A program made the position numbers and the translations under genes. A stretch of 35,810 bases of DNA from the NCBI RefSeq assembly GCF_020438995.1, contig NZ_JAGQTN010000147.1, positions 1-35,810 on the forward strand, in the 5' to 3' direction. The notes under the pieces are model-generated. The model ran no database searches, was not told the origin of the DNA, and worked only from the letters and a program-made list of their open reading frames with translations. Shown piece by piece: positions 1 through 7,943 of the stretch (positions within the stretch are counted from its first letter, which is position 1; every line of letters starts with the position of its first letter). Origin of the DNA: Gordonia sp. (in: high G+C Gram-positive bacteria) (GTDB lineage: Bacteria > Actinomycetota > Actinomycetes > Mycobacteriales > Mycobacteriaceae).

Positions 1-531
1 CGGGCCTCGGTCGCCCAGATCTGCGAGCGCGCCCAGACCTTCCCCAACCAGGTCACCTACTACTTCGGCTCCAAGGAGCAATTGTTCGTCGAGGTCGCCT
101 GCGCGGCCGTGCTGCGCGCCGGGCGGCATACCGAGGAAGCCGCAGCCGACGCCACTACTTTGGGCGAATACGCCGGCACACTGGTGCGCACCCTGCTCGG
201 CCCCGAACGCGACGGCGTGCAGCTGTTCACCACCGCGATGGTGCTGGTGTCCCGGCGGCAGGACCTGCGCTCATTCACCGGCGACACACTGCGCCTGCTG
301 CATGAGCGGGGTGAGGCCGCCCTGCATCGCACTCTGACCCGGACCGGATGGCAACTGCGCACCTCCATCGAGGTGGAGGCGAAGGCGTTCTGGTCCGCAA
401 TTTTCGGTGTCGCCGTACAGATGTCGGCGATCGCCCCGGACGTCGGCTATTCACTCGCCGACTCGGTTGCGGTGGTGTTCGCCCACCTCGGCATCCCCGA
501 CACCATGCTCGACCTGCCGCTCAGCTCGTGA
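1..531 (+). CDS. TetR/AcrR family regulator, 5' end outside the window
   Basis: The frame is open from base 1 to the TGA at 529-531. The first residues read through the end of a TetR helix-turn-helix: the YYFGSKEQLF stretch at about residues 21-30 is the typical recognition-helix end and start of helix 4. The remaining ~145 residues are the ligand-binding, dimerisation domain, whose ligand cannot be told. An acyl-CoA synthetase starts 40 bp downstream on the same strand and an acyl-CoA dehydrogenase follows, so local control of acyl-CoA metabolism is a reasonable inference. The start codon and most of the DNA-binding domain lie upstream of the window. Confidence 0.85.
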   Translation, partial: RASVAQICERAQTFPNQVTYYFGSKEQLFVEVACAAVLRAGRHTEEAAADATTLGEYAGTLVRTLLGPERDGVQLFTTAMVLVSRRQDLRSFTGDTLRLLHERGEAALHRTLTRTGWQLRTSIEVEAKAFWSAIFGVAVQMSAIAPDVGYSLADSVAVVFAHLGIPDTMLDLPLSS

Positions 532-571
532 CCCAGCCCCAGTAATCACCGATCCCCAGGGAGGTCCGACG

Positions 572-2095
572 ATGGACATGCTCTCCGCCTTCGACAGCGC
601 CGCAACGAAATTCCCGGCCAAACCGGCCCTGATCAGCTGTGGCACCGGCCCCGACGACACGGCGATCAGTTACGCCGAGCTCGCCGAGTCCAGCCGCCGC
701 GCGGCCACCGTGCTCGCCGGCCGTGGTATCGGACCGGGTGATCGGGTAGCGTTGATGTGCTACAACACAACAGGTTTCGTGGTGGCGATGCTCGGCACGT
801 GGCGCCTGGGCGCCACCGTCGTGCCGGTCAACCACAAACTCGCACCACCCGAGGTCCGGTACATCCTCGATCATTCCGGGGCGTCGGCGATCGTCATCGA
901 CGGCAGCCTGCACGCGGTACTGGACGGCGCCGGGATCACTACGCTCGCCACCGACACCGCAGTCGACGGTGTCGCCGACTTCGACGCCGAAGTCGCTTCG
1001 GCAGCACCGATCCCGGTGTCGACAGAGCGTCTGCCCGAGGACACGATCGCCGAGATCCTGTACACCTCCGGCACCACCGGACGCCCCAAGGGCTGTGTGC
1101 ACACCCAGCGCACAGTGACCCTGACCGCGATGACCACCGTCATCGGCCTGTCGATCACCCGTGAGGACCGGCTGCTGCTGACCGTGCCGATCTGGCATGC
1201 CTCCCCGCTGAACAACTGGCTGCTGGGCACGCTCTACGCGGGCGGCACCGTGGTCCTGGTCCGCGAGCACAAACCCATCGACTTCCTGTCGGCTGCGCAA
1301 AAGCACCGCACCACACTGTGTTTCGGTCCGCCGATCGTGTTCACCTCGGCGCTGGCCGTACCGGATTTCGCCGACTACGACCTGTCCGCGACGCGGGTAT
1401 GGATGTACGGCGGCGGTCCTATCGGTGCCGACATGTCCCGGCGGCTCGCCGAGAACTTCCACAGCGACAACTTCTTCCAGGTCTACGGCATGACCGAGAC
1501 CGGCCCCGTCGGCACCGTGCTGTACCCGGAGGAGCAGATCAGCAAGGCCGGTTCGATCGGCCGGGTGGCACTGCCCGGTGCTGATATGAAGGTCATCACC
1601 GACGCCGGTGTCGAAGCGAAAGCCGGTGATGTGGGCGAGATCTGGATCCGCACCGAGTCGACGATGACCGGCTACCTGGACAATCCGGAGGCCACCGCCG
1701 CCGCGCTCGATGCCGACGGCTGGTATCACACGGGGGATCTGGCCCGCGTCGACGACGACGGCTACCTGTTCATCGTCGACCGCAGCAAAGACATGATCGT
1801 CACCGGCGGTGAGAATGTGTACTCCAAGGAGGTCGAGGACGCGCTCACCGCACACCCGGCGATCGTGGAGGCAGCCGTCCTGGGACGACCACACCCGGAA
1901 TGGGGACACACCGTCGTCGCGCACATCGTCCGTTCCGACGGCGGCGACGAGCTTCCCGAGGAGCTCAAGGAGTTCCTGCTCGGACGGCTGGCCCGTTACA
2001 AGGTGCCCCGCGAGTTCCATGTGACCGGTGAACTGCCGCACACCCCGACCGGGAAGGTGCAGAAGCACCTGATCGTCACGCCCGATCCGGCGTGA
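572..2095 (+). CDS. Acyl-CoA synthetase (AMP-forming), class I adenylate-forming family
   Basis: This 507-residue protein should activate a carboxylic acid to its acyl-CoA via an acyl-adenylate, in the cytoplasm. The P-loop YTSGTTGRPKG is at residues 164-174, the YGMTETGP adenine-binding motif begins near 305, the YHTGD motif is near 385-389, the hinge/GGENVYSKEVE region follows, and the A10 lysine in PTGK is K495. The ATG at 572 is chosen because GGGAGG lies just upstream; the open frame extends further 5' but overlaps the TetR gene. The substrate is unknown: family members act on fatty, aromatic or steroid-derived acids. The adjacent acyl-CoA dehydrogenase gene fits a degradation pathway. 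Confidence 0.9.
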   Translation: MDMLSAFDSAATKFPAKPALISCGTGPDDTAISYAELAESSRRAATVLAGRGIGPGDRVALMCYNTTGFVVAMLGTWRLGATVVPVNHKLAPPEVRYILDHSGASAIVIDGSLHAVLDGAGITTLATDTAVDGVADFDAEVASAAPIPVSTERLPEDTIAEILYTSGTTGRPKGCVHTQRTVTLTAMTTVIGLSITREDRLLLTVPIWHASPLNNWLLGTLYAGGTVVLVREHKPIDFLSAAQKHRTTLCFGPPIVFTSALAVPDFADYDLSATRVWMYGGGPIGADMSRRLAENFHSDNFFQVYGMTETGPVGTVLYPEEQISKAGSIGRVALPGADMKVITDAGVEAKAGDVGEIWIRTESTMTGYLDNPEATAAALDADGWYHTGDLARVDDDGYLFIVDRSKDMIVTGGENVYSKEVEDALTAHPAIVEAAVLGRPHPEWGHTVVAHIVRSDGGDELPEELKEFLLGRLARYKVPREFHVTGELPHTPTGKVQKHLIVTPDPA

Positions 2096-2144
2096 CCCGA
2101 TTCCCTACTCGTATCCGAAAGCCTCTGCCAAAGAAAGGTTCTCG

Positions 2145-3827
2145 ATGACCTCGACCACTCCAGTGACCCATCCGCGGCCACATGTCACCCATGAGGTGTT
2201 CAACCAGTCCACACCGCGTGTCGACGTGAACGAGTACGAACTCAATCATGTTCTCGCCGAGGCGGTTGCCCGACACGACGCCGGCTGGGCCGACGACGAA
2301 CTGCGGCAGGTCGGCGCGCTGGTCGGGTCGGCGCAGTTCCAGCACGACGCGGCGGTCGCCAACACCCTGACGCCCGAATTGCACACCTTCGACCGGTGGG
2401 GGCACCGGATCGATGAAGTGGAGTATCACCCGTCGTATCACCGGATCATCTCGGCGGCCGTCGCCCACGGTGCGCACACCCGATGCTGGGAGGACCCGCA
2501 GCCCGGCTCGCATGTGGCGCGCGCAGCGATCTTCCTGCTGTTCGGGCAGATCGAACCCGGACACGCCTGCCCGGTGTCGATGACCCACGCGGTGATCCCG
2601 TCGCTGGAACTGCAACCGGACGTCGCTGCACTGTGGGTTCCGAAGGCGTTGTCCCGCAACTACTCCCCCGAGCTGAGCGCGGACAAGGATTCGGCGATCT
2701 TCGGGATGTCGATGACCGAGAAGCAGGGCGGATCGGATGTCCGCGCCAACACCACCGTCGCCCGGCCCGTCGGTGCGGGTGGTCCGGGCGCCGACTATCT
2801 GCTTACCGGCCACAAATGGTTCTGCTCGGCTCCGATGTCAGACGCGTTCCTGGTGCTCGCGCAGGCGGAAGGCCCTGGCGGCGAGGGACTCTCGTGCTTC
2901 CTGCTGCCGCGAGTGCTGCCCGACGGCACCCGCAATGTGTTCCGCATCCAGCGACTCAAGGACAAACTCGGCAACAAGTCGAACGCGTCGAGCGAGATCG
3001 AACTCGACGGCACCGTCGCGGTGATGGTCGGCGAACCCGGCCGCGGAGTGCGCACGATCATCGAGATGGTCGCCCAGACCCGCCTCGACTGTGTGCTGGG
3101 CAGTACCGCGGGAATGCGGCAGTCGGTGGCCGAGGCGCTGTGGCACGCCCGCCACCGCGCGGCTTTCGGTGCGACACTTGCCGATCAGCCGGCGATGACC
3201 GCGGTCCTGGCCGACCTGGCCCTGGAATCAGAAGCCGCCACGGTTACCGCCATGCGGCTGGCCCGCGCCCACGACGAGGACGCCGGAGACTCCGAACGCG
3301 CCTTCCGCCGCCTGGCCACCGCCGTCGCCAAATACTGGATCTGCAAACGCGGACCGCACCACGCCTACGAGGCGCTGGAATGCCTGGGCGGCAACGGATA
3401 TACCGAGGCATTCCCGATGGCGATGCGCTACCGCGAGCAGCCCGTGATGGCCGTGTGGGAGGGTTCGGGCAATGTGATCGCCCTGGACGTACTGCGCGCC
3501 ATGACGCGCGAACCCGAATCGGTGGCCGCGTTCGACGCCGAGGTGAACCTCGCCCGCGGCACATACCCAGTACTCGACACCCACCTGGACCGGATGCGCC
3601 GCGAACTCGCCGAACTGGCCAGGCTGGGACCCGCCGACGCCCAGCGACGCGCGCGGCGGGCCGTCGAATCGATGGCACTGGCCCTGGAAGCCTCACTACT
3701 GGTGCGCTTCTCACCCGCCGCGGTGGCCGACGCCTTCGTCGCCGCCCGCCTCGGCGACGACCGCGGCTTCGAATACGGCACGCTCCCGGTGGGCACCGAC
3801 CTACAGGCGATCCTGGCCCGACACTGA
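2145..3827 (+). CDS. AidB-like acyl-CoA dehydrogenase
   Basis: This 560-residue flavoprotein is close in layout to E. coli AidB rather than to short-chain acyl-CoA dehydrogenases. It has the N-terminal VFNQSTPRVDVNEYE segment, the GMSMTEKQGGSDVRANTT flavin-region motif, GHKWFCSAPMSDAFLVLAQ, RLKDKLGNKSNASSEIE, and WEGSGNVIALDVLR near residue 438. Family members bind FAD. AidB itself is a DNA-binding protein of the alkylation response with weak dehydrogenase activity. Here the gene follows an acyl-CoA synthetase by 49 bp with GAAAGG before the ATG, so a metabolic role is as likely as a DNA-protective one. The 3' end meets a convergent gene with a hairpin between them. Confidence 0.88.
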   Translation: MTSTTPVTHPRPHVTHEVFNQSTPRVDVNEYELNHVLAEAVARHDAGWADDELRQVGALVGSAQFQHDAAVANTLTPELHTFDRWGHRIDEVEYHPSYHRIISAAVAHGAHTRCWEDPQPGSHVARAAIFLLFGQIEPGHACPVSMTHAVIPSLELQPDVAALWVPKALSRNYSPELSADKDSAIFGMSMTEKQGGSDVRANTTVARPVGAGGPGADYLLTGHKWFCSAPMSDAFLVLAQAEGPGGEGLSCFLLPRVLPDGTRNVFRIQRLKDKLGNKSNASSEIELDGTVAVMVGEPGRGVRTIIEMVAQTRLDCVLGSTAGMRQSVAEALWHARHRAAFGATLADQPAMTAVLADLALESEAATVTAMRLARAHDEDAGDSERAFRRLATAVAKYWICKRGPHHAYEALECLGGNGYTEAFPMAMRYREQPVMAVWEGSGNVIALDVLRAMTREPESVAAFDAEVNLARGTYPVLDTHLDRMRRELAELARLGPADAQRRARRAVESMALALEASLLVRFSPAAVADAFVAARLGDDRGFEYGTLPVGTDLQAILARH

Positions 3828-3840
3828 CCAATCCGACGTC

Positions 3841-3883
3841 GAGATTGCTGTGAGTGCCGCTTTCCGGAACCCACAGCAACCTC
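3841..3883. terminator. Hairpin between convergent genes
   Basis: Arms of 19 nt (3841-3859 and 3865-3883) pair with three mismatches around a 5-nt loop. The best-paired part contains TTGCTGTG on one side and CACAGCAA on the other, closed by CCG/CGG. There is no U tract. It lies between the 3' ends of the AidB-like gene and the leftward gene after it, so a bidirectional terminator is likely. Its arm sequence is related to the hairpins near 16.3 and 16.6 kb. Confidence 0.6.
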
Positions 3884-3889
3884 AACGAC

Positions 3890-4528
3890 TCACCCGATAC
3901 GAGATAGGAGCGTGGTCTTGCCAGGTCCGGCGAGATCGTCGTAATCGGTACGCCGACCCGCGATCGCCATGAGCAGACTTTCCGCGGGCCCGCTCACCAC
4001 CGGGCCACGGCCTGCCGACCAGTCGATATCGGTGGCCGTCATCCGAAGACCACGAATACGCGGGTAGGCGGCGATCGGCGGTGCGACCCGAGCGAAATTC
4101 AGGCACGGAACCAAGCGCTCCGCCGGAATCGCACGAGGCAGACCGAGCGGGCGCCGGATGTCCTGATTGTGGACCAGCGCGTCGAGCAGTGCGATGCGGC
4201 TGCCGAACATTCGGGTAAGACCGCGCGGCCGAAGATTGCGTTCGAGTTCGTCGATGAGCACGGCCGACGGCACCGGCCCCCGCTCACGGAGGGCCACCGC
4301 GTTGGCGCCGGAAAGCCGCAGCCCGCCGCGCACAAAACGCCCGGCAACGGTCAGCGGCGCGGCCTCCTCATAACTGACCGCATGGGCGACGACATCACGC
4401 ACCGTCCAACCATCACACAGTGACGGCCGATCCCACTGTTCCTTGGACAAGGTACGCAGGAACGACGCCCATTCACGACGCTCCTCGACGACGAGACTCG
4501 CGACGCTGAAACGAAAGGCCACCTTCAT
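3890..4528 (-). CDS. Maleylpyruvate isomerase family, mycothiol-dependent-type protein
   Basis: This 212-residue protein belongs to the DinB/MDMPI superfamily. The SLCDGWTVRDVVAH motif (about residues 36-49) and HNQDIRRPLG (about 119-128) are the family hallmarks, and the histidines are metal-ligand candidates. Characterised members use mycothiol as cofactor, but the reaction of this one is unknown. The C-terminal part is a short beta-rich domain ending in DYDDLAGPG. No strong Shine-Dalgarno is seen. Overlapping small palindromes (GGGCA/TGCCC and GTATG/CATAC, 4530-4549) sit directly upstream of the ATG and could occlude initiation. A second, diverged family member is at 7940-8686. Confidence 0.8.
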   Translation of the reverse strand: MKVAFRFSVASLVVEERREWASFLRTLSKEQWDRPSLCDGWTVRDVVAHAVSYEEAAPLTVAGRFVRGGLRLSGANAVALRERGPVPSAVLIDELERNLRPRGLTRMFGSRIALLDALVHNQDIRRPLGLPRAIPAERLVPCLNFARVAPPIAAYPRIRGLRMTATDIDWSAGRGPVVSGPAESLLMAIAGRRTDYDDLAGPGKTTLLSRIG

Positions 4529-4568
4529 CGGGCAAGTATGCCCCCATACCGGCGTCCAGTTCCGGACA

Positions 4569-4601
4569 CGCTGAGGTGGCAGTCGACCGCAAACCTCAGC
4601 G
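4569..4601. terminator. Inverted repeat at the lipase 3' end
   Basis: The 9-nt arms CGCTGAGGT and ACCTCAGCG are perfect inverted copies separated by about 15 nt. The right arm contains the lipase stop codon. It lies between two leftward genes and could be a weak terminator. The loop is longer than in the other hairpins of this window. Coordinates are good to about one base. Confidence 0.35.
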
Positions 4602-5513
4602 GATCGGCCCGATGAACGGCAGAACAGTGGTGCAGCGGGGACGTACTGCGGTTGCCGGACGCAACGCGTTGAGCACCTCGCGCACAGCGATCGGGTCAGC
4701 GGTCAGTTCGGCGTGTTCGGTGTAGTCGGTGGCACAACGATCCTGCACCACGACGTTGCGGACATTGGGACCGCGCAGCATGCCGGTGGTGTACGGCGTG
4801 GCGATCTGGTCGTACCGGGTCACGATCGTCGTGAACTTGATCGCGGGGGCGATCGCGGGATCGGGATTGATCACCCGCAGGAACGGCGAACCGACGCCCA
4901 CCTGGCATGGCCCGCCGCACTTTCGCTCGATCGCCGGGATGCCCAGGATGTCGGCAAAGGCCGTCTGTACCCCGCTCATATCCGTGCCGTGCAGAGGCGA
5001 GGCGAGGGCGATGTAGTCGTCGACCTTCGGAATGCCGTCCAGGTGGTTGAGGTAGTAGAACCCGATTGCCCCGCCCATCGAATGCCCGACCAGGTCGACT
5101 TTCGACACGCCGGTGGCCGCGCGTACCCGGTCGATGAACGCGGCGATCTGACGTGCGCTCTCCTGTACCGATGTGACAGCGCCTATCGGACCGAGCCAGT
5201 CGCGGCCGTAGGTGGTGGTGAACACGCAGTAGCCCGCGTCGGCCAGGGCCGGTGACAGGGTGTTCCAGGTGATGGTGTCGTTGCTGAGTCCGTGCAGCAG
5301 GACAACAGGATTCGGATGGGCGGCGTCGGGGCGGCATTTCCAGTCGTTGGCGCCCGGCGGCGGCCCCGGTGCGGTCAATTGCGCCGCCAATCCGTCGAGA
5401 TAGCTGTACGACGGTTGCGCGGCCGCGCCGCCCGCACCGGTCATGCCGAGGCCGCAGACCGCGGCGACGGCCGCGACAACGGACCAGCATCTGATCCTCG
5501 TGAGTCTCTTCAT
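4596..5513 (-). CDS. Secreted lipase/esterase (alpha/beta hydrolase, lipase class 2-like)
   Basis: The 305-residue precursor starts with a Sec-type signal peptide: a basic MKRLTRIR, a hydrophobic stretch, and a likely cleavage site after GGAAA near residue 32. The mature part has VVLLHGL (oxyanion loop), the nucleophile elbow GHSMGG, and a late DY(T)EH region that can supply the catalytic histidine. Paired cysteines in KCGGPCQ suggest disulfides. It probably hydrolyses acyl esters outside the cell. The ATG is preceded by a strong AGGGGGAGG Shine-Dalgarno. A regulator is not evident, and the upstream 160 bp hold a palindromic hairpin belonging to the next gene's 3' end. Confidence 0.88.
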   Translation of the reverse strand: MKRLTRIRCWSVVAAVAAVCGLGMTGAGGAAAQPSYSYLDGLAAQLTAPGPPPGANDWKCRPDAAHPNPVVLLHGLSNDTITWNTLSPALADAGYCVFTTTYGRDWLGPIGAVTSVQESARQIAAFIDRVRAATGVSKVDLVGHSMGGAIGFYYLNHLDGIPKVDDYIALASPLHGTDMSGVQTAFADILGIPAIERKCGGPCQVGVGSPFLRVINPDPAIAPAIKFTTIVTRYDQIATPYTTGMLRGPNVRNVVVQDRCATDYTEHAELTADPIAVREVLNALRPATAVRPRCTTVLPFIGPIR

Positions 5514-5607
5514 GATCGGTACCTCCCCCTTGCCACGGTCGACGGCCGACCGATGGTCACACGCTAGCGTGGTCGCCCGATGTGTCGACGAGTAGGTCCC
5601 AGGACGC

Positions 5608-5652
5608 CGAGTGTGCGGTTGATCCCGATTTCCGGGATCAACCGCACACTCG
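5608..5652. terminator. Perfect 20-bp palindromic hairpin downstream of the WrbA-type gene
   Basis: Two perfectly complementary 20-nt arms (5608-5627 and 5633-5652) enclose the 5-nt loop ATTTC. The inner stem reads TTGATCCCG, shared with the hairpin at 16567-16603. It sits 23 bp beyond the 3' end of the leftward flavoprotein gene, so it is likely its terminator. No U tract follows. Confidence 0.7.
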
Positions 5653-5674
5653 ACCGATCACCCGCGGCGGCAGG

Positions 5675-6274
5675 CTAGTCGGACGCGACGAGCCGCTCGG
5701 TGTAGATGCCGAGGCGCAAACCCTGATGCCTGGCGGCGGCCAGGACGGCCTCGTCGGGCAGTCCGTTGCCTGCGGTGTGCGCGACACCGTAGGGCGCCTG
5801 GCCACCGCCGGGGGTGTCGGGCTGGGTGTAGCCGGGTGCCACCACGATGGACCCCCAGTGGAACATCGTCTGGTACAGCGAGAGGATCGTCGCCTCGGCG
5901 CCCCCGTGCAGGGTGCCCGTGCTGGTGAACGCTGTCGCGGTCCGGTTCGGCAACTCACCGGCCATCCACAGCGGACCCGTGCTGTCGAGGAACTGTTTGA
6001 GTTGCGCACTGACGTTGCCGAACCGGGTCGGGGTGCCGAACGCGAGGCCGTCGGCCCACCGCAGGTCGTCGTTGGTGGCGACGGGTACGTCGGCGGTCGC
6101 GTCGACGTGGGCACGCCACTCGGGCCGGGAATCGATTGCTGCCGCGGGTGCGGTTTCCGCCACGCGCAGTAGCCTGACCTCGGCGCCGGCGTCGGCGGCT
6201 CCTTCGGCGACAGCCTGGGCGAGCCGGTACACGTTGCCGGTCGCGGAGTAGTAGATGACGGCGATATTGCTCAT
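5675..6274 (-). CDS. WrbA-type NAD(P)H:quinone oxidoreductase (flavodoxin fold)
   Basis: This 199-residue protein begins MSNIAVIYYSATGNVYRLA, the FMN-phosphate loop of flavodoxins. GTPTRFGNVSAQLKQFLD (about 80-97) and STGTLHGGAEATILS (about 119-133) are the WrbA family FMN-binding loops. Members reduce quinones by two electrons with NAD(P)H and limit redox cycling in the cytoplasm. The start at 6274 is chosen for the flavodoxin N-terminus and the AGAAGGAA upstream; the frame stays open for another 106 codons but there only mirrors the sigma-factor gene. It is divergent from that sigma gene with 121 bp between, so the two may be co-regulated. Confidence 0.88.
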   Translation of the reverse strand: MSNIAVIYYSATGNVYRLAQAVAEGAADAGAEVRLLRVAETAPAAAIDSRPEWRAHVDATADVPVATNDDLRWADGLAFGTPTRFGNVSAQLKQFLDSTGPLWMAGELPNRTATAFTSTGTLHGGAEATILSLYQTMFHWGSIVVAPGYTQPDTPGGGQAPYGVAHTAGNGLPDEAVLAAARHQGLRLGIYTERLVASD

Positions 6275-6347
6275 CGGGTCGACGTTCCTTCTCTCGTAGA
6301 GTGGGGGCCGATTGCCCCTTCGACAACCAGACCCGCGGGGGCAGGAA

Positions 6348-6363
6348 AACGTGACGTCACGTT
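6348..6363. promoter_or_regulatory. 16-bp perfect palindrome between divergent genes
   Basis: AACGTGACGTCACGTT is a perfect palindrome in the WrbA/sigma-factor intergenic region, 33 bp before the sigma start. It could be an operator. The rightward GTCACG at 6356-6361 followed 16 nt later by GGTC also resembles the GTCACA/CGTC pattern reported for SigJ/ECF41 promoters, suggesting autoregulation. This is an inference from sequence only. Confidence 0.45.
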
Positions 6364-6395
6364 CGGCGGGCGGCCCGGGTCTAGGAGATGTGGAG

Positions 6396-7262
6396 ATGTA
6401 CGACGACATCGCGGCGGAGTTCGAGCAGCACCGGCCGAAGATGAATGCCGTCGCCCGGCGGCTGCTCACCTCGGACGCGGATGCCGACGACGCCGTGCAG
6501 GAGGCGTGGGTACGGCTCCAGCGCACCGACCGAGCGTCGATCGACAACCTTGAAGCATGGCTGATGACGACGGTCGGGCGGATCGGGCTCAATCTGCTGC
6601 GGTCCCGCTCGACCCGCCGCGAGATGCCCCTGGATCAGATCGCCGAATCGAATGATCCTCTGCATCAGCCGGATCCGGCCATCGACGTACTGCTGGCAGA
6701 AACCGTCGGCTCGGCGCTGCAGATCGTCATCGACACGATGACGCCGGCCGAACGGGTCGCCTACCTGCTCCACGACGCCTTCGGATTCCCCTATTCCGAG
6801 ATCGGCAGGGTGCTCAATCGGACGCCGGAGGCCGCCCGGGCACTCGCCAGTCGTGGCCGTGGACGCATTCGGCACACTGATCCCGGCCACATCGAATCGG
6901 CGATGCCGGCCACCGAACAGAGCGTTGTCGACGCCTTCCTCACCGCGGCGAAAGGCGGCGACGTCGCCGCCCTCGTGGACCTGCTCGACCCGCAGATCGT
7001 CGAAAGAATCGCGATCGCCGGTCAACCGGTTGTCGAGATCCGGGGTGCCGAATCCGTCGCCGGCCGGGCCCGGGAATTCTCGTCCAACTACACCGACGCA
7101 CGATCCGCACTCATCAATGGGTGGCCCGGCTGGATCGCCTACCGTGATGGCGCCGTCTACAGCGTCGGCGCGCTCGCCATCAGCGACGGCCGGATCGTCC
7201 GCATGGACGTCGTCCTCGACCCCGCGCGGCTGACCGATTTCCGCATCGCCGCGCCATCATGA
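6396..7262 (+). CDS. ECF sigma factor, ECF41/SigJ type with SnoaL-like C-terminal domain
   Basis: The 288-residue protein has sigma-70 region 2 (ADADDAVQEAWVRLQR, about residues 28-43), region 4 (TPAERVAYLLHDAFGFPYSEIGRVLNRTPEAARALASRGR, about 125-164), and a ~110-residue NTF2/SnoaL-like C-terminal extension. That extension replaces a separate anti-sigma factor in the ECF41 family and both inhibits and supports activity. It redirects RNA polymerase to a small regulon. The start ATG 6396 has GGAG 8 nt upstream; an in-frame GTG at 6390 is the alternative. ECF41 genes usually sit beside an oxidoreductase or carboxymuconolactone-decarboxylase target, and the divergent WrbA-type gene fits that role. 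Confidence 0.88.
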   Translation: MYDDIAAEFEQHRPKMNAVARRLLTSDADADDAVQEAWVRLQRTDRASIDNLEAWLMTTVGRIGLNLLRSRSTRREMPLDQIAESNDPLHQPDPAIDVLLAETVGSALQIVIDTMTPAERVAYLLHDAFGFPYSEIGRVLNRTPEAARALASRGRGRIRHTDPGHIESAMPATEQSVVDAFLTAAKGGDVAALVDLLDPQIVERIAIAGQPVVEIRGAESVAGRAREFSSNYTDARSALINGWPGWIAYRDGAVYSVGALAISDGRIVRMDVVLDPARLTDFRIAAPS

Positions 7263-7272
7263 CCTTGACAAG

Positions 7273-7330
7273 CTATCACCGATAGGCAAATATACCTATC
7301 AGTGATAGTCTCTAACACTATCAGCGATAG
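7273..7330. promoter_or_regulatory. Three tetO-like operators in tandem
   Basis: Three 13-bp dyads of form CTATC-N3-GATAG lie at 7273-7285 (centre ACC), 7296-7308 (AGT) and 7318-7330 (AGC). Centres are 22-23 bp apart, about two helical turns. The middle copy, with its flanking C, matches the core of the classical Tn10 tetO operator. The last copy ends 13 bp before the regulator's likely start codon, so it must overlap the leader or promoter of the operon. Confidence 0.88.
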
Positions 7331-7343
7331 TGAAGGTGTAGTC

Positions 7344-7943
7344 GTGGTGACAGTCAGCAAGGTCCAGCAGCGGCGGGAGGCCAAGGTCGCGCTCATCGTC
7401 GAAGCGGCCTGGGATCTCGCGCGACGAGACGGCATCACGCAGGTCTCGATGCGGGACCTGGCCAAGGCCGTCGGTATGCGGCAGCCGTCGCTCTATGCGT
7501 ACTTCGACTCCAAGAACGCCCTTTACGACGACATGTTCGCCGACGGCAACCGGCAGTTGGTCGCGGTGCTGTCCGCCCTGGAGTTGCCGGCCGACCCACG
7601 GGCCGCACTCAAGACCGCACTGAAGGCATTCGCCGACTTCGCAGTGTCCGACGCGGCCCGGTACTCGTTGCTCTTCACGCGGGTCATTCCCGGATTCGAG
7701 CCGAGTGCCCCGTCGTATGCGATCGCGCAGGACGTCCTGAGCAGGATGGTCGCAATCATGTCCGCGGCGGGCGTCACCGACCCCGGCGACGTCGACTGCC
7801 TCGTCGCCATGACCGCCGGCCTCATCGACGCCCAACTGTCCAATGATCCGGGCGGAACCCGCTGGCTACAGCACCTCGACCGGATGACCGACCTCCTGGT
7901 CGACAACGCCATCTCCGCCACCAACACAAGGAGCACGCCATGA
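7344..7943 (+). CDS. TetR family transcriptional regulator, probably autoregulated
   Basis: The ~199-residue protein has the TetR DNA-binding domain at its N-terminus (ITQVSMRDLAKAVGMRQPSLYAYFDSK, about residues 31-57) and a TetR C-terminal ligand domain. GTG 7344 is chosen because AAGG lies 7 nt upstream; GTG 7347 is possible. A longer frame opening at 7302 would start inside the operators and is unlikely. Three tetO-like sites precede it, so it probably represses its own operon. Its stop overlaps the next start (ATGA), so the downstream enzyme is translationally coupled. The inducer is unknown, and nothing suggests tetracycline efflux nearby. Confidence 0.88.
   Translation: MVTVSKVQQRREAKVALIVEAAWDLARRDGITQVSMRDLAKAVGMRQPSLYAYFDSKNALYDDMFADGNRQLVAVLSALELPADPRAALKTALKAFADFAVSDAARYSLLFTRVIPGFEPSAPSYAIAQDVLSRMVAIMSAAGVTDPGDVDCLVAMTAGLIDAQLSNDPGGTRWLQHLDRMTDLLVDNAISATNTRSTP

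Noticed and set aside
521-2068. Long leftward frame opposite the acyl-CoA synthetase
   Set aside because: It is a GC-rich antisense shadow without recognisable motifs; the rightward gene has all the ligase motifs.
7302-7343. Longer TetR protein starting with GTG at 7302
   Set aside because: This start lies inside the second tetO-like operator and has no Shine-Dalgarno; GTG 7344 has AAGG at good spacing.
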